Made by a program: the position numbers and the translations under genes. Positions 42,383 through 52,397 of a DNA stretch of 64,000 bases are shown piece by piece. Under the pieces are notes generated by a model. That model saw only the letters and a program-made list of their open reading frames with translations, made no database searches and was not told where the DNA came from. The stretch's first letter is position 1; each line of letters begins with the position of its first letter. Location of the stretch: positions 1,426,001 through 1,490,000 of the forward strand of contig NZ_CP049259.1 in the NCBI RefSeq assembly GCF_011047315.1, read 5' to 3'. The DNA comes from Altererythrobacter sp. BO-6. Lineage in GTDB: Bacteria > Pseudomonadota > Alphaproteobacteria > Sphingomonadales > Sphingomonadaceae.

Positions 42383-44575
42383 CTATTGCTGCCCGGCCCG
42401 TTCGCGCGCGGCATCGCTGGGGCGGATCGTGCGCGGCATGGGCGGTTCGGGTGGCTGGCGTTGCCCCGTCGCGCGCTCCAGGAAATCGTCGCTCGCAGCC
42501 TGCCCTGCTTCGCCCGGTGCAACGGGGATTTGCGGACGCGGCACCTGTTCCCCATCCACGCCGAACGGCTGCCCGCCTTCGCCGCGTGACGGCTCGACCA
42601 GATTGCCCTGCTCGTCGATGAAATAGTAATCGCCCGGATCGCCGTAGAGATATTCGTCATCGGGTTCGAGCATCCAGCCCGGCAGCTTTACCTCTGTGTC
42701 GAATTGTTCGATTGGTCGGCCCTTCACCGCTTCGCGCATGTAGGCAGAGAAGGCTTGTGCCGGCGCCCGCCCGCCCTGCAGCCCGCCCACCGCCTTGGCA
42801 TCGTCGCGCCCCATCCACACGCCGGTGGTGATGCCGGACGAGAAGCCGACGAAATAGCCGTCCTTGTTCGAACTGGTCGTGCCGGTCTTGCCGGCGACCG
42901 GGCGCCCGATCTGGGCGGCGCGGCCCGTGCCGGTGTTGACCGCAGTCTGCAGCAAGTCTGTGATCCCGGCCGCGACATAGGCGGGCACCAGCTGGCTCGC
43001 CCGGCCGCGTTCATGGCGGTAGATTTCCTCGCCGCTGGCTGTCGTCACCCTGGTGATGCCGTAGGGCTCGACCGAGGTCCCTTTCTCCGAAATCGCGGCA
43101 AAGGCGCGGGTCATGTCGATGAGGCGCACCTCGCTGGTGCCCAGCACCATCGACGGATAGGTCGAAATCGGCGAGGAAATGCCGAAGCGCCGCGCCATCG
43201 AGGCCACACTGCTGAAGCCGACATCCTGCCCCAGGCTGGCCGCGACGGTGTTGATCGAATAGGCAAAGGCAGTGCGGACATCGATTTCGCCCACGAACTT
43301 TCCGTTCGAATTGCGCGGGGTCCACCCGTCGATCGTCACCGGCGTGTCGACCACCGGATCATCAGGCGTATAGCCCGCTTCCAGCGCTGCGAGATAGACG
43401 AACAGCTTCCAGGCCGAACCCGGCTGGCGCTGCGCGCTGGTGGCGCGGTTGTAATTGCTTTCGACGTAATCGGTGCCGCCCACCATGGCGAGGATTGCCC
43501 CGTCACGATCGAGGCTGACCAGCGCGCCTTGAGCGCCCTTGGGCGTATTGGCGCTGATCGCCGCCGTCGCCGCTTCCTGCATCTCGACATCCAGCGTGGT
43601 CCACACTTCGATCGGCTCGAAAGTTTCAGGCAGCAGCAGGTCGAGCTGCGGCAGCACGTAATCGGTAAAATAGCGCACCGAATTTTCGGTTTCGCGCAGC
43701 TTCAGATTGACCGCATCGACATCGACCGAGGCTTCGCCGGCGCTGATATAGCCCTGTTCGCGCATCAGCCGCAGCACGGTGGCCGCGCGCGCCACCGCCT
43801 TGTCGACATCGGCGGTGGGCGAATAACGCGAGGGTGCCTTCACCAGCCCGGCGATGATCGCCGCTTCACCGGTGCTCAGCTGCGTCGCCGGATGGCTGAA
43901 GAAATTGCGGCTGGCGCTGTCGATGCCATAGGCGCCGCCGCCGAAATAGACCTTGTTGAGATAGAGCTCGAGGATCTGTTCCTTGGAGAACTTCCATTCC
44001 AGCGCCAGCGCCAGGATCGCCTCGCGCAGCTTGCGGTCAAGCGAACGGTTGTTGTTGAGGAACAGATTGCGCGCCAGCTGCTGGGTGATGGTAGAGGTGC
44101 CGCCGATCCGCTTGTCGGCACCGAAGGCTTCGAGCACCGCCCCGGTCAGGCGGATCGGATCGACCCCGAAATGGCCGTAAAAGCGGCGGTCCTCGACCGC
44201 CACCATCGCGTCCTTCATGACTTGCGGGATCTCGTCATAGTCGAGCCATTCGCCAAAGCTCGGCCCAAGCTCGACAATCTCTCTCCCGTCGCGCGCGCGC
44301 ACCACGATGGTTTGCGCAGTCTGCGTGGCCTTGAGCTGGTAATAGCTGGGCAGCGATTGCGCCGCGAAGCCGACCGCTACCGCCAGCGCGATCACCCCCA
44401 GCAGCGCCGCGGCGAGCGAGCCGATTACGATCCGCTTTAACCACAGCTTCGCGCCGGTGGCCGGTGGCGGCTTGCGCTTGCGGCTGGGCGGAGTGGCGTT
44501 CTGGTTACGCGCAGCGGCAGCGCGGCGGCTGCCACGCTTGTTCGAATTCACCATGCGATCGCCGCGTTTCGACAT
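42383..44575 (-). CDS. Penicillin-binding protein 1A family (bifunctional transglycosylase/transpeptidase)
   Basis: A 730-residue class A PBP that polymerises and cross-links peptidoglycan. A basic cytoplasmic tail (residues 1 to about 45) is followed by one membrane helix (IVIGSLAAALLGVIALAVAV). The GT51 domain has VEDRRFYGHFGVDP, TSTITQQLARNLFL and YLNKVYFGGGAYGI. The transpeptidase domain has the SxxK motif in RQPGSAWKLFVYL, SIN in FAYSINTVA and KTGTTSSNKDG. A Pro/Gln-rich C-terminal tail ends the protein. The second Met (MVNSNKRG) is an alternative start. The gene is monocistronic and convergent with the Do protease. Confidence 0.94.
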   Translation of the reverse strand: MSKRGDRMVNSNKRGSRRAAAARNQNATPPSRKRKPPPATGAKLWLKRIVIGSLAAALLGVIALAVAVGFAAQSLPSYYQLKATQTAQTIVVRARDGREIVELGPSFGEWLDYDEIPQVMKDAMVAVEDRRFYGHFGVDPIRLTGAVLEAFGADKRIGGTSTITQQLARNLFLNNNRSLDRKLREAILALALEWKFSKEQILELYLNKVYFGGGAYGIDSASRNFFSHPATQLSTGEAAIIAGLVKAPSRYSPTADVDKAVARAATVLRLMREQGYISAGEASVDVDAVNLKLRETENSVRYFTDYVLPQLDLLLPETFEPIEVWTTLDVEMQEAATAAISANTPKGAQGALVSLDRDGAILAMVGGTDYVESNYNRATSAQRQPGSAWKLFVYLAALEAGYTPDDPVVDTPVTIDGWTPRNSNGKFVGEIDVRTAFAYSINTVAASLGQDVGFSSVASMARRFGISSPISTYPSMVLGTSEVRLIDMTRAFAAISEKGTSVEPYGITRVTTASGEEIYRHERGRASQLVPAYVAAGITDLLQTAVNTGTGRAAQIGRPVAGKTGTTSSNKDGYFVGFSSGITTGVWMGRDDAKAVGGLQGGRAPAQAFSAYMREAVKGRPIEQFDTEVKLPGWMLEPDDEYLYGDPGDYYFIDEQGNLVEPSRGEGGQPFGVDGEQVPRPQIPVAPGEAGQAASDDFLERATGQRQPPEPPMPRTIRPSDAARERAGQQ

Positions 44576-44679
44576 AGGGAATGAAGGTCCGACCCCGCCT
44601 CAATAACCGAAGCTGCGCCCTGCATAGGCGAGTTGTAACGCCGCGTGAACGGCACTGCAGCGAATCTGCGGCGACGCGA

Positions 44680-45081
44680 TCAATTGTCGGGCTCGAAATC
44701 GAGCGAGGCCGAATTGATGCAATAGCGCAGGCCGCCTTCTTCCGGTGGGCCGTCAGGGAAGACATGGCCCAGGTGCCCGCCGCATTTCGCGCACAGCACT
44801 TCGGTGCGGATCATGCCGTAGGATGTGTCGCGCCGTTCCTCGATCGTGTCGTCTTCGGCCGGCCGGGTGAAAGCGGGCCAGCCACAGCCCGAATTGTATT
44901 TCGCATCGCTGGCGAACAGCTTCGTGCCGCAACCCGCGCACATATATTCGCCTTCGTCGAAATGCTTGTCATACTTGCCAGTGAAAGCGCGTTCGGTCCC
45001 GGCTTCGCGCAGCACATGGTATTGCTCGGGCGAGAGGCGTTCGCGCCACTCCTGCTCGGTCAGTTCGACTTTGTCGCTCAT
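44680..45081 (-). CDS. msrB: Peptide-methionine (R)-S-oxide reductase MsrB
   Basis: A 133-residue MsrB acting on the R epimer of methionine sulfoxide. Two zinc-binding CxxC pairs are present (CAGCGTKLF and [15 protein letters not shown]), with GWPAFTRP, and the catalytic Cys in [11 protein letters not shown]. There is no signal peptide. The start at 45081 (MSDKVEL) is 10 bases after the GST-like gene, so the two genes form a unit, a plausible pairing of thiol redox functions. Confidence 0.96.
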   Translation of the reverse strand: MSDKVELTEQEWRERLSPEQYHVLREAGTERAFTGKYDKHFDEGEYMCAGCGTKLFASDAKYNSGCGWPAFTRPAEDDTIEERRDTSYGMIRTEVLCAKCGGHLGHVFPDGPPEEGGLRYCINSASLDFEPDN

Positions 45082-45091
45082 GCTTTGGTCC

Positions 45092-45763
45092 TCACATATC
45101 GAGCTTGGCATAGTGCGCGGGCGGCTGGATCACGCCCATCCGCTCGGTCAGCAGCGGGCGGAAGCTCGGCCGGCTCTTGAACACCGCATACCAGCCGCGG
45201 GTCTGCTCGTGCCCGGCCCAGTCGATCCCGCCCAGGTAATCCGCCACCGATATCTGGGCGGCTGCGGCCAGGTCTGCAAGGCTCATGGTCGATCCGGCCA
45301 GCCACGGACGATTGTCGATCAGCCAATCCATGTAATCGAGGTGCCCGTGCGCCAGCTTCATCGCTTCGCGCAGCATGCGCGAATCCGGCGGCTGGTTGAG
45401 CACGAGCCGCTTCTTCATCCGCTCGTTGAGCAGCGGCGCGGTGACATCATTGTAGAAATTCTCGTCAAACAGCGCGACCAGCCGGCGGATTTCCGCGCGG
45501 TTGGCGGCAGTGCCGTTGATCATCGGCGCCTTGTCGACGGTTTCCTCGAAATATTCGGCGATCGCGCGGCTGTCGCACAGCACGGTGTCGCGTTCCTGAT
45601 GGACCATTACCGGGGTCCGCCCGGCGGGGTTGAGGTTCCAGAAATAGTCGCTCGCCGACCACGGGTCCTCGCGCACCAGTTCATAGGCGACGTTCTTCTC
45701 GCTCAGCAGCAGGCGGATCTTGCGGCTGAACGGACAAAGCGGAAATTGATAGAGGCGCCACAT
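45092..45763 (-). CDS. Glutathione S-transferase family protein
   Basis: A 223-residue GST-fold protein. The N-terminal thioredoxin-like domain starts [19 protein letters not shown], with a CPFS active-site motif resembling glutaredoxin/omega-type Cys GSTs, and has the glutathione-binding [10 protein letters not shown] and [12 protein letters not shown]. The C-terminal helical domain has [16 protein letters not shown]. The start at the second Met (45763) is chosen. It is upstream of msrB in one unit. The substrate is unknown. Confidence 0.9.
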   Translation of the reverse strand: MWRLYQFPLCPFSRKIRLLLSEKNVAYELVREDPWSASDYFWNLNPAGRTPVMVHQERDTVLCDSRAIAEYFEETVDKAPMINGTAANRAEIRRLVALFDENFYNDVTAPLLNERMKKRLVLNQPPDSRMLREAMKLAHGHLDYMDWLIDNRPWLAGSTMSLADLAAAAQISVADYLGGIDWAGHEQTRGWYAVFKSRPSFRPLLTERMGVIQPPAHYAKLDM

Positions 45764-45856
45764 GCTGGAACGCTCATGCCGCATGCGCCGCGCGGCGTCC
45801 AGATTCGACCGTGCCTGATGCGCCGGGAAATGTGGTTTTTGCCCCGCGAACCGGGA

Positions 45857-46303
45857 TCACCTGGCCAGTCGGTTGCTGTCCGGCAAATTGGCGCGTTCGC
45901 GCAGCGTCTTGCTCAAGTCAGCAAGTGCGGGCCGCATGGCTTCCATTCCTTCGACCAACCCCGCCAGCATGCCCATCATCTGCGGCACGCGTTCGGCCAC
46001 CTTGGCGGGCACCTGGCGCGATCCCGGCCCTGCGAGTTCGCCCAGCGTGGCGCGCGGATCGGCCTGGAAATCCTCATCACCGGCAGCTTCGGCCACAGCA
46101 TTGGCCATCTGCCCCACCGGCAGGCCCAGCAAGACTTCGCCCAGGACATGGACGGTTGCGGCAACCCGATCCTGCTCTGCCGGATCACCCAGGCGCTCGG
46201 CCAGTTCCGTCATGCTGCGATCGGCCTCGGGCGCGCTCGCGAACGCAGCCTGCGGTGCAACGATGGCCGTGGTCAGAGCGAGGGCAACGAGAGTTTTGCG
46301 CAT
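45857..46303 (-). CDS. Secreted hypothetical protein
   Basis: A 148-residue protein with a signal peptide (MRKTLVALALTTAIVAPQAAFA, cleaved near FASA). The mature part is helical with no cysteines, and I do not recognise a domain. A feature is the Met-rich helix VPQMMGMLAGLVEGMEAMRP. GGAAGG lies 7 bases before the ATG at 46303. A second, unrelated secreted unknown follows upstream on the same strand with a 69-base gap. Confidence 0.72.
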   Translation of the reverse strand: MRKTLVALALTTAIVAPQAAFASAPEADRSMTELAERLGDPAEQDRVAATVHVLGEVLLGLPVGQMANAVAEAAGDEDFQADPRATLGELAGPGSRQVPAKVAERVPQMMGMLAGLVEGMEAMRPALADLSKTLRERANLPDSNRLAR

Positions 46304-46372
46304 GGGCAAGCCTTCCGGTTGTGAGGTGCGCGCATCCTAATTCAGGCCATCTTTCTTGACCCTGAACGCCGA

Positions 46373-46747
46373 TCAGACGCCGGAGGTTTCCAGCATCAGC
46401 AGGCAGGCGGGCATCACGGCATCGACCTGGCCCTGGTCAAGCAAACGTTGCGCCTCGGCCGAGGCGAGCGCCGAAACCCGGTCGCGATCCATCCCGGTGT
46501 CATCCATAAGCTTGGCCAGCGTGCGTACGAAGAATTCGCGCCCGCGCGGATCGATCGCAGGCCATTTGCGCGCCGCCTCATCGCCATTGGCTTGCCCGTA
46601 GGAGACCAGCGCAAAGGCGGCCGAACAGCGCAGCAAGGCACTGTTTTCCTGCGACAGGCTGGGCGCCTGCGCTGGCGGACCAACGGGAGCGGCCGCTTGC
46701 GCGGCGAGCGGGGCGAGGCCGAGGGTGGCGGCGAGAAACAGGCTCAT
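46373..46747 (-). CDS. Small secreted hypothetical protein
   Basis: A 124-residue protein with a signal peptide (MSLFLAATLGLAPLAAQA). Two cysteines (LLRCSAAFAL and MPACLLML) lie at opposite ends of the mature part and could form a disulfide. The body is helical, with WPAIDPRGREFFVRTLAKLM. I do not recognise the family, but similar small periplasmic proteins are common in sphingomonads. It is possibly co-transcribed with the next secreted protein. Confidence 0.72.
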   Translation of the reverse strand: MSLFLAATLGLAPLAAQAAAPVGPPAQAPSLSQENSALLRCSAAFALVSYGQANGDEAARKWPAIDPRGREFFVRTLAKLMDDTGMDRDRVSALASAEAQRLLDQGQVDAVMPACLLMLETSGV

Positions 46748-46850
46748 GGTTGCGGGTTATAACAGCGAAAGTGAACCGTACACTACCAAGTCGCTTGTGG
46801 TGAGCCTCTGCCGGTCATAGGTTGCAAAGCGCAACTAAGGAGAAACAGGC

Positions 46851-47243
46851 ATGATCAATCACGTCATGATCGGCAGCAACGACATCGAAAGATCGAAATC
46901 ATTCTATAACAAGGTGCTGGGTGTGCTGGGTGCGGGCGAGCCCTTTGTGAACGTCAGCGACAGCGGGCACACGCGGCTGTTCTACATGCATGGCGGCGGC
47001 ACGTTTTCAGTCACCGAACCGATCAACGGCGAAACTGCCAATGCCGCCAATGGCTTCACCATCGGCTTCAAGTGCAGTTCGCCCGAACAGGTGAAAGAGC
47101 TGCACGACGTGGCCATCGCCAATGGCGGCACCAGCGTCGAAGACCCGCCGGGGCCGCGCCAGGGTTCGATGGGTGTCATGCACCTGTGCTATTTCCTCGA
47201 CCCCGATGGCCACAAGATCTGCGGCATTCACCGCCCGGGTTGA
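46851..47243 (+). CDS. VOC family (glyoxalase/dioxygenase-fold) protein
   Basis: A 130-residue single-module VOC protein. INHVMIGSNDIERSKSFYNK is the typical first beta-alpha unit, with a metal-ligand His at position 3. The second unit ends CYFLDPDGHKICGIHRPG with another conserved His/Glu-position residue. The function is unspecified; lyases, isomerases and resistance proteins share the fold. GGAGAAACAGGC precedes the ATG. It is monocistronic and convergent with metW. Confidence 0.9.
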   Translation: MINHVMIGSNDIERSKSFYNKVLGVLGAGEPFVNVSDSGHTRLFYMHGGGTFSVTEPINGETANAANGFTIGFKCSSPEQVKELHDVAIANGGTSVEDPPGPRQGSMGVMHLCYFLDPDGHKICGIHRPG

Positions 47244-47248
47244 CGCGC

Positions 47249-47842
47249 TCAGCGGCTTAGCTGGAACAAGGCGAATTCGGCGCGCAGGTTGGCTGCCAGC
47301 GCGCCGATTTCCTTACCCCCTGAGAAAAACCAGCAGCCATCCACCTTCACGCCCTTGGCCGCGACCAATTCACGGAAATCGGCGATGGTCACGTGGTGGA
47401 TGTTCTTCGTCTCATACCAGCTGACCGGCAGCGCGCGGGTCACCGGCATGCGCCCGCCCAGCGTCAGCGCGGCGCGCGTGCGCCAATGCGCGAAGTTCGG
47501 GAAGCTGACGAAGGCCTGCCTCCCGACCCTCAGCAGTTCATCAAGCATGTGATCGGGCCGCGCGGCGGTCTGCAGCGTCTGGCTGAGGATCGCATAATCG
47601 AACGCCTTGTCGGGATATTCGGCGAGGTCGCGATCGGCATCGCCCTGCACCACCGACAGCCCGCGCGCGACACAGCGTTCGACCTGCGCCGGATCGATCT
47701 CGATCCCCCGCGCGTCGCAATTCATCCGGCTTTCGAGCACTTCCATCAGATCGCCGCTGCCGCAGCCGATGTCGAGCACGCGGCTGCCCGGCGCGACGTT
47801 TTGCGCCAGCACCGCAAGGTCGGGGCGCAGGCCGTCAGCCAT
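47249..47842 (-). CDS. metW: Methionine biosynthesis protein MetW
   Basis: A 197-residue SAM-methyltransferase-fold protein. Motif I reads [17 protein letters not shown], and the family's [25 protein letters not shown] is recognisable. In several Proteobacteria MetW is needed with MetX for O-acylhomoserine formation. It overlaps the metX 3' end by 8 bases, so the two are translationally coupled. Confidence 0.93.
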   Translation of the reverse strand: MADGLRPDLAVLAQNVAPGSRVLDIGCGSGDLMEVLESRMNCDARGIEIDPAQVERCVARGLSVVQGDADRDLAEYPDKAFDYAILSQTLQTAARPDHMLDELLRVGRQAFVSFPNFAHWRTRAALTLGGRMPVTRALPVSWYETKNIHHVTIADFRELVAAKGVKVDGCWFFSGGKEIGALAANLRAEFALFQLSR

Positions 47843-48935
47843 CGATAAAGCCCTTCATCACCCGGTCCAATGCGGGCACATCGAGCAGGAAGCTGTCATG
47901 CCCGAACGGTGCGGAAAGTTCGACGAAGCTGACCGGTGCTCCCGCCGCGTTAAGCGCGTGGACGATGTGGCGGCTTTCCGCCGTGGGATAGAGCCAGTCG
48001 CTGTCAAAGCTGATCACGCAGAAGCGCGCCTTCGCACCCGCAAAGGCATCGGCCAGCCGCCCGCCATGCTCTTCCGCCAAGTCGAAATAGTCCATCGCGC
48101 GGGTGATATAGAGATAGGAATTGGCATCGAAGCGCTGAGTGAAGCCGCTGCCCTGATAGCGCAGATAGCTTTCGACCTGGAAATCGGCATCGAAGCCGAA
48201 GCTCTTGGTGTCGCGGTCCTGCAAATTGCGCCCGAATTTTTCGGTCAGGCCCTCTTCGCTGAGGTAAGTGATGTGCGCCGCCATCCGCGCCACCGCCAAG
48301 CCATTGTCGGGCGCCGCATCGGCGCCATAGTAATCGCCGCCGCGCCAGTTCGGATCGGCCATGATCGCTTGCCGCCCGACCTCGTGGAAGGCGATATTCT
48401 GCGCCGAGTGGCGCGCGGTCGTGGCGATCGCCAGCACCCGCGCCGCGCGCTCGGGCCAGTTGGCCGCCAGGCTGAGCGCCTGCATCCCGCCCATCGATCC
48501 GCCGATGACTGTGTGCAGCCGCGCGATCCCCAGCTCGTCAAGCAAGCCGACAAGCCCGCGCACCATGTCGCGAATGGTGATCACGGGGAAACGCATGGCA
48601 TAGGGCTGGCCATCGGGCGCAAGGCTTGCCGGGCCACTCGATCCCATGCAGCTGCCGATCACATTGGCGCAGATGACATGGAACCGGTCCGTATCGACCA
48701 CCTTGCCGGGGCCGACCATCCGTTCCCACCAGCCCGGCTTGCCGGTAATCGGGTGGTCGCTGGCGACATACTGGTCGCCGGTCAGCGCGTGGCAAATGAG
48801 GATCGCGTTGGAGCGGTCAGCCGCCAGCTCTCCATAGGTCTCGTAAGCGATCTGCACGCCGGAAAGCACCTGCCCGCTATCCAGCGGCAGGTCCTGGCTG
48901 AGCGTCAGGCTCTTCGAGGCAATTACGGGCGCCAT
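47835..48935 (-). CDS. metX: Homoserine O-acetyltransferase
   Basis: A 366-residue alpha/beta hydrolase-fold enzyme that acylates homoserine in methionine synthesis. The nucleophilic serine is in [32 protein letters not shown] and FDLAEEHGG are typical, and the catalytic Asp and His are near the C-terminus ([20 protein letters not shown]). The known acyl donor may be acetyl- or succinyl-CoA; sequence reading cannot separate these. It forms the metX-metW unit and is divergent from hisC. Confidence 0.95.
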   Translation of the reverse strand: MAPVIASKSLTLSQDLPLDSGQVLSGVQIAYETYGELAADRSNAILICHALTGDQYVASDHPITGKPGWWERMVGPGKVVDTDRFHVICANVIGSCMGSSGPASLAPDGQPYAMRFPVITIRDMVRGLVGLLDELGIARLHTVIGGSMGGMQALSLAANWPERAARVLAIATTARHSAQNIAFHEVGRQAIMADPNWRGGDYYGADAAPDNGLAVARMAAHITYLSEEGLTEKFGRNLQDRDTKSFGFDADFQVESYLRYQGSGFTQRFDANSYLYITRAMDYFDLAEEHGGRLADAFAGAKARFCVISFDSDWLYPTAESRHIVHALNAAGAPVSFVELSAPFGHDSFLLDVPALDRVMKGFIDG

Positions 48936-48994
48936 GGGCCGATCCGATTGGGCGAGCGCGAAGTGTAAGTCAATTGCACTGTTTTTCGGCCTGT

Positions 48995-49010
48995 CTTTCG
49001 CGTGCGAAAG
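48995..49010. promoter_or_regulatory. Hairpin/dyad in the metX-hisC divergent region
   Basis: CTTTCGCGTGCGAAAG has perfect 7-bp arms and a 2-bp centre, 20 bases before the hisC start. It may be a repressor site or an RNA hairpin in the hisC leader. I did not find the features of a SAM-II or other known riboswitch here. Confidence 0.35.
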
Positions 49011-49030
49011 TGGTTATTCGCCGCCGCGCA

Positions 49031-50155
49031 ATGACTGACCAAGCCCGCCCGCGCCCCGAAGGAAAGCCCTGGATCATGGGCATCCATGCCTATGTGCCGG
49101 GCAAGTCGACCGGTTCGGACGGGCGCAAACTGGTCAAGCTGTCGGCCAATGAGAACCCGCTGGGCACCAGCGAGGCAGCGCTTGCAGCGCGCACAGCACT
49201 GTCAGGCGCGGCCGACTATCCCGATCCCGATGCCAAGGCACTGCGCCAGGCGATCGGCGAGTTGCACGGGGTCGATCCGGCGCGCATCGTGTGCGGCACC
49301 GGCTCGGACGAACTGCTGAACCTCGCCGCGCAAGGCTTTGCCGGGCAGGACGAACATGGGCGCGACGAAGTGCTGTTCAGCCGCTTCAGCTTTGCGGTGT
49401 ACGATATCGCGGCGCGGCGCTGCGGCGCGGCGCCGGTCGAAGCGCCCGACGCCGATTACGCCACCAATGTCGATGCGCTGCTGGCAGCCGTCAGCGAGCG
49501 GACCCGCGTGGTCTTCCTCGCTAATCCCAACAATCCCACCGGCACATATCTGCCGCGCAGCGAGGTCGAGCGGCTCCACGCCGGCCTGCCAGCTGACGTG
49601 CTGTTGGTGGTGGACCAGGCCTATGCCGAATACCTGGACGCTGGCGAGGATGACGGCGGGCTGGAACTCGCCGCTCGTCATGACAATGTTCTGGTCACCC
49701 GCACCTTCTCCAAGATCTATGGCCTGGCGGGCGAGCGGATCGGCTGGGCGACCGGCGCGCCGCATCTGGTCGACGTGCTCAACCGCATCCGCGGGCCGTT
49801 CAATGTCACCACCAGCGGGCAGGCGGCGGCGCTGGCGGCTTTAAGCGACCAGGACTTCGTGGCCCGCTCGCGCAATCACAATGCCACCGAACTGGCGCGC
49901 TTTACCGCCGCGATCGAAGCGCTGGGCAACCACGGTTTGCGCGCCGTGCCGAGCAAGGCCAATTTCCTGCTGGTGCTGTTCGAGGGGGCAGTCAGTGCGG
50001 TGCAGGGGCTCGAGGCGCTGGGCGAAGCGGGATATGCCGTGCGCCACCTGCCGGGGCAGGGCCTGCCGCATGCGCTGCGGATCACCATCGGCAAGCGCGA
50101 GGATATGGACGCTATCGCCGCTACGCTACGGCAGCTGGTGGAGCGCGCCGCATGA
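49031..50155 (+). CDS. hisC: Histidinol-phosphate aminotransferase (HisC), possibly also aromatic amino acid transaminase
   Basis: A 374-residue PLP-dependent fold-type I aminotransferase. [14 protein letters not shown] is the HisC N-terminal signature, [13 protein letters not shown] the cofactor-contacting segment, and [18 protein letters not shown] carries the Schiff-base lysine. Position next to prephenate dehydrogenase suggests that it also transaminates prephenate or aromatic keto acids, as in other Alphaproteobacteria. The ATG at 49031 is chosen. The stop overlaps the next start (ATGA). Confidence 0.93.
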   Translation: MTDQARPRPEGKPWIMGIHAYVPGKSTGSDGRKLVKLSANENPLGTSEAALAARTALSGAADYPDPDAKALRQAIGELHGVDPARIVCGTGSDELLNLAAQGFAGQDEHGRDEVLFSRFSFAVYDIAARRCGAAPVEAPDADYATNVDALLAAVSERTRVVFLANPNNPTGTYLPRSEVERLHAGLPADVLLVVDQAYAEYLDAGEDDGGLELAARHDNVLVTRTFSKIYGLAGERIGWATGAPHLVDVLNRIRGPFNVTTSGQAAALAALSDQDFVARSRNHNATELARFTAAIEALGNHGLRAVPSKANFLLVLFEGAVSAVQGLEALGEAGYAVRHLPGQGLPHALRITIGKREDMDAIAATLRQLVERAA

Positions 50156-51054
50156 GCATCACCCGCGTCGCGATCATCGGGCTTGGCCTGTTGGGCGGAT
50201 CGATCGGGCTGGCAGTGCGCGAGCGCGCGCCGGGGATCGTCACGACCGGCTTTGACGCCAACCCCGATGTCCGCACCAAGGCCACTGAGCGCGGGCTGGT
50301 CGGTACCGTGTGCGAAAGCGCCGCCGAGGCGGTGCGCGAAGCGGACCTGGTGATCCTGTGCGTGCCGGTGGGCGCGATGAAAGCGGCCGCCGCCGATATC
50401 GCCGCCACCCTGCCGCCGCATGCCATTGTCAGCGATGTCGGCTCCTCCAAGCAGAGCGTGGCGGATGACCTGGCCGCTGCCTTGCCCGGCGCGACGGTGA
50501 TCCCCGCGCACCCTGTCGCCGGGACCGAACAGAGCGGGCCCGAAGCCGGCTTCGCCACGCTGTTCGTCAACCGCTGGTGCATCCTGACGCCTCCCTCCGG
50601 GGCAGACCAGGGCGCGGTCGACGCACTCGCGGAATTCTGGCGCAAGCTGGGCGCAAAGATCGAAATCATGGATCCGCAGCACCATGACCTGGTGCTGGCG
50701 GTTACCAGCCATATCCCGCACCTGATCGCCTATACGATCGTCGGCACCGCCAGCGACCTGGAGGAAGTGACGCGCGGCGAAGTGATCAAATATTCTGCCG
50801 GCGGTTTCCGCGATTTCACCCGCATCGCCGCGTCTGACCCGACCATGTGGCGCGACGTGTTCCTGCACAACAAGGCAGCGGTGCTGGAAATGCTTGGGCG
50901 CTTCACCGAGGACCTCACCGCGCTGCAACGCGCGATCCGATCCGGTGATGGCGACACGCTGCACGAGCTGTTCAGCCGTACCCGCGCAATCCGCCGCGGG
51001 ATCATCCAGGAAGGGCAGGATGACGAGCGGCCCGATTTCGGCCGCGAGCACTGA
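50152..51054 (+). CDS. Prephenate/arogenate dehydrogenase
   Basis: A 300-residue TyrA-family enzyme for tyrosine synthesis. The N-terminal NAD(P)-binding [13 protein letters not shown] is followed by [28 protein letters not shown] and the catalytic region [13 protein letters not shown], then [19 protein letters not shown]. There is no chorismate mutase or ACT domain, so it is the short monofunctional form (often called TyrC or TyrAp). It is coupled to hisC by an ATGA overlap. Confidence 0.94.
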   Translation: MSITRVAIIGLGLLGGSIGLAVRERAPGIVTTGFDANPDVRTKATERGLVGTVCESAAEAVREADLVILCVPVGAMKAAAADIAATLPPHAIVSDVGSSKQSVADDLAAALPGATVIPAHPVAGTEQSGPEAGFATLFVNRWCILTPPSGADQGAVDALAEFWRKLGAKIEIMDPQHHDLVLAVTSHIPHLIAYTIVGTASDLEEVTRGEVIKYSAGGFRDFTRIAASDPTMWRDVFLHNKAAVLEMLGRFTEDLTALQRAIRSGDGDTLHELFSRTRAIRRGIIQEGQDDERPDFGREH

Positions 51055-51068
51055 TTTCTGGTCCTCTG

Positions 51069-51175
51069 GCGCCGGCGCTCACGTCCGTTCGCTTGGCTTT
51101 CCTCGCTCTCACGACCTGAAGGTCGCATCGCTGCGGGCGGCCAGTCGGCCTTGCCGTCGCTGCGCGACGGAAAGC
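51069..51175. repeat. GC-rich intergenic hairpin cluster, copy 2
   Basis: The gap between the prephenate dehydrogenase and acyltransferase stop codons resembles 32495-32560: GCGCCGGCG, CGTCCG, CTTGGCT and TCCTCGCTC appear in the same order and spacing. It adds small hairpins (GACCTGAAGGTC; CCGTCGCTGCGCGACGG). The last may help terminate both convergent genes. Confidence 0.5.
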
Positions 51176-51856
51176 TTACTCGTTCAATGCGTTGATCGCC
51201 GCATGCACGCGCGCTTCGATTTCCTCGCGCGGCAGGCCCGCCGGGATCGGCGCGCCGATGCGATAGGTGATCCGGCCCGAACGCTTCCACAAACGGTGAT
51301 AGAGCGGGCCACTGTTGACCGCCACCGGCACCACCTGCAGCCCCAGCAGCTTGTACAGCCCGGCGAAGCCCGATTGCAGCGGTGCCCTTTCGCCGTGGGG
51401 GATGCGGGTCCCTTCCGGGAAAATCACTAGCGGGCGCCCCTCCGCAAGTCGCTCGCGCGCTTTCAGGATCATCTGCCGCAACGCGCGGGCGCCTTCGTCG
51501 CGCGCCACGGGAATCAGGCCATACCGGATCGCCGAACGGCCCCAGCCGGGGATGGAGAACAGCTCGCGCTTGGCGAACACGGCAGGCGCATCGAGGAACA
51601 CCGGCGTGTCGATCGCTTCGAAAAAGCTTTCGTGCTTGATGGCATAGAGCACCGGTCCTTGCGGCCGCTCGCCTTCGACCACCACTTCGATCCCCAATAG
51701 GCGCGACACGCACCAGCGGTGCCAGCTTGCCCATAGCCGAACCGCCGCACGCAGCCGCTCGCGCCCGAACGGCAAAGCCGCAACCGACACCATCACCAGC
51801 AGCGCGCTGACCCCATAAAACACGGGGTAATACAGCAGGCTACGGAGCACCGACAT
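51176..51856 (-). CDS. plsC: Lysophospholipid acyltransferase (PlsC family)
   Basis: A 226-residue membrane-bound 1-acylglycerol-3-phosphate acyltransferase. An N-terminal hydrophobic segment (YPVFYGVSALLVMVSVAALPF) is followed by a motif I in which HESFFE has Glu where HxxxxD is usual, and by motif III FPEGTRIPHGE. It produces phosphatidic acid for membrane lipids. The substitution in HX4D is seen in some alphaproteobacterial members. It is the last gene of an ftsE-ftsX-ydcF-plsC unit, 10 bases after the ydcF-like gene. Confidence 0.9.
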   Translation of the reverse strand: MSVLRSLLYYPVFYGVSALLVMVSVAALPFGRERLRAAVRLWASWHRWCVSRLLGIEVVVEGERPQGPVLYAIKHESFFEAIDTPVFLDAPAVFAKRELFSIPGWGRSAIRYGLIPVARDEGARALRQMILKARERLAEGRPLVIFPEGTRIPHGERAPLQSGFAGLYKLLGLQVVPVAVNSGPLYHRLWKRSGRITYRIGAPIPAGLPREEIEARVHAAINALNE

Positions 51857-51866
51857 TGCTATCCGA

Positions 51867-52397
51867 TCAGACTTTTACCAGGCCGGTGAAATAGCTGACG
51901 ACGAGCTTCTGATACTCCAGCAGCAGCACGCCGAGGTTCGGCTCCGTACGTACGGCGTCCGGCACGACCGTGACATTGCTGGGCAAGGTGCGGCTCAGCT
52001 CGCCTGCCACCCGCCGCATATGCCAGTCGCTGGTGACAAGGCGGATCGACTTCACGCCCCGCCCTTCGACCCACTTGGCGATTTCCTCGGCATTGCCGCG
52101 CGTATCGACTGCGGCAAAGCCCAGCTCGACACAGCAATTCATGCGCCGCCGCGACACACCGAATTCGGCGGCGAATTCGTTCGGGCGAACCTCAAGGTCG
52201 ACCCCGCTTACCAGCATCCGTTCGGCCCAGCCGCGATCGAGCACTTCAAGGCCACGCTGGATGCGCCCGGCGGCCCCGGTCGGCACGATCACCGCATCGG
52301 TTTCGATATCGTCGACCGGCCCGGGCAGCGTAGCGAAGAACCACACAAAGCCGAACGCCCAGGCGAGGAATATGGCAGAGAGGAATCGTAAGATCAT
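51867..52397 (-). CDS. YdcF family (DUF218) protein
   Basis: A 176-residue protein with an N-terminal membrane anchor ([20 protein letters not shown]) and a DUF218 domain. AVIVPTGAAGRIQRGLEVLD, VDTRGNAEEIAKWVEG and LVTSDWHMRRVAGEL carry the usual conserved residues. Related proteins (SanA, ElyC) affect envelope and peptidoglycan/ECA metabolism, which fits its position between ftsX and plsC. The start overlaps the ftsX stop (ATGA). Confidence 0.9.
   Translation of the reverse strand: MILRFLSAIFLAWAFGFVWFFATLPGPVDDIETDAVIVPTGAAGRIQRGLEVLDRGWAERMLVSGVDLEVRPNEFAAEFGVSRRRMNCCVELGFAAVDTRGNAEEIAKWVEGRGVKSIRLVTSDWHMRRVAGELSRTLPSNVTVVPDAVRTEPNLGVLLLEYQKLVVSYFTGLVKV

Noticed and set aside
42704..44440. 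578-codon plus-strand ORF opposite PBP1A
   Set aside because: Antisense shadow of an intact class A PBP gene with complete motifs.
48936..49030. SAM-II riboswitch upstream of metX
   Set aside because: Alphaproteobacterial metX genes often have one, but I could not find its conserved pseudoknot sequence here; only a simple dyad is present.
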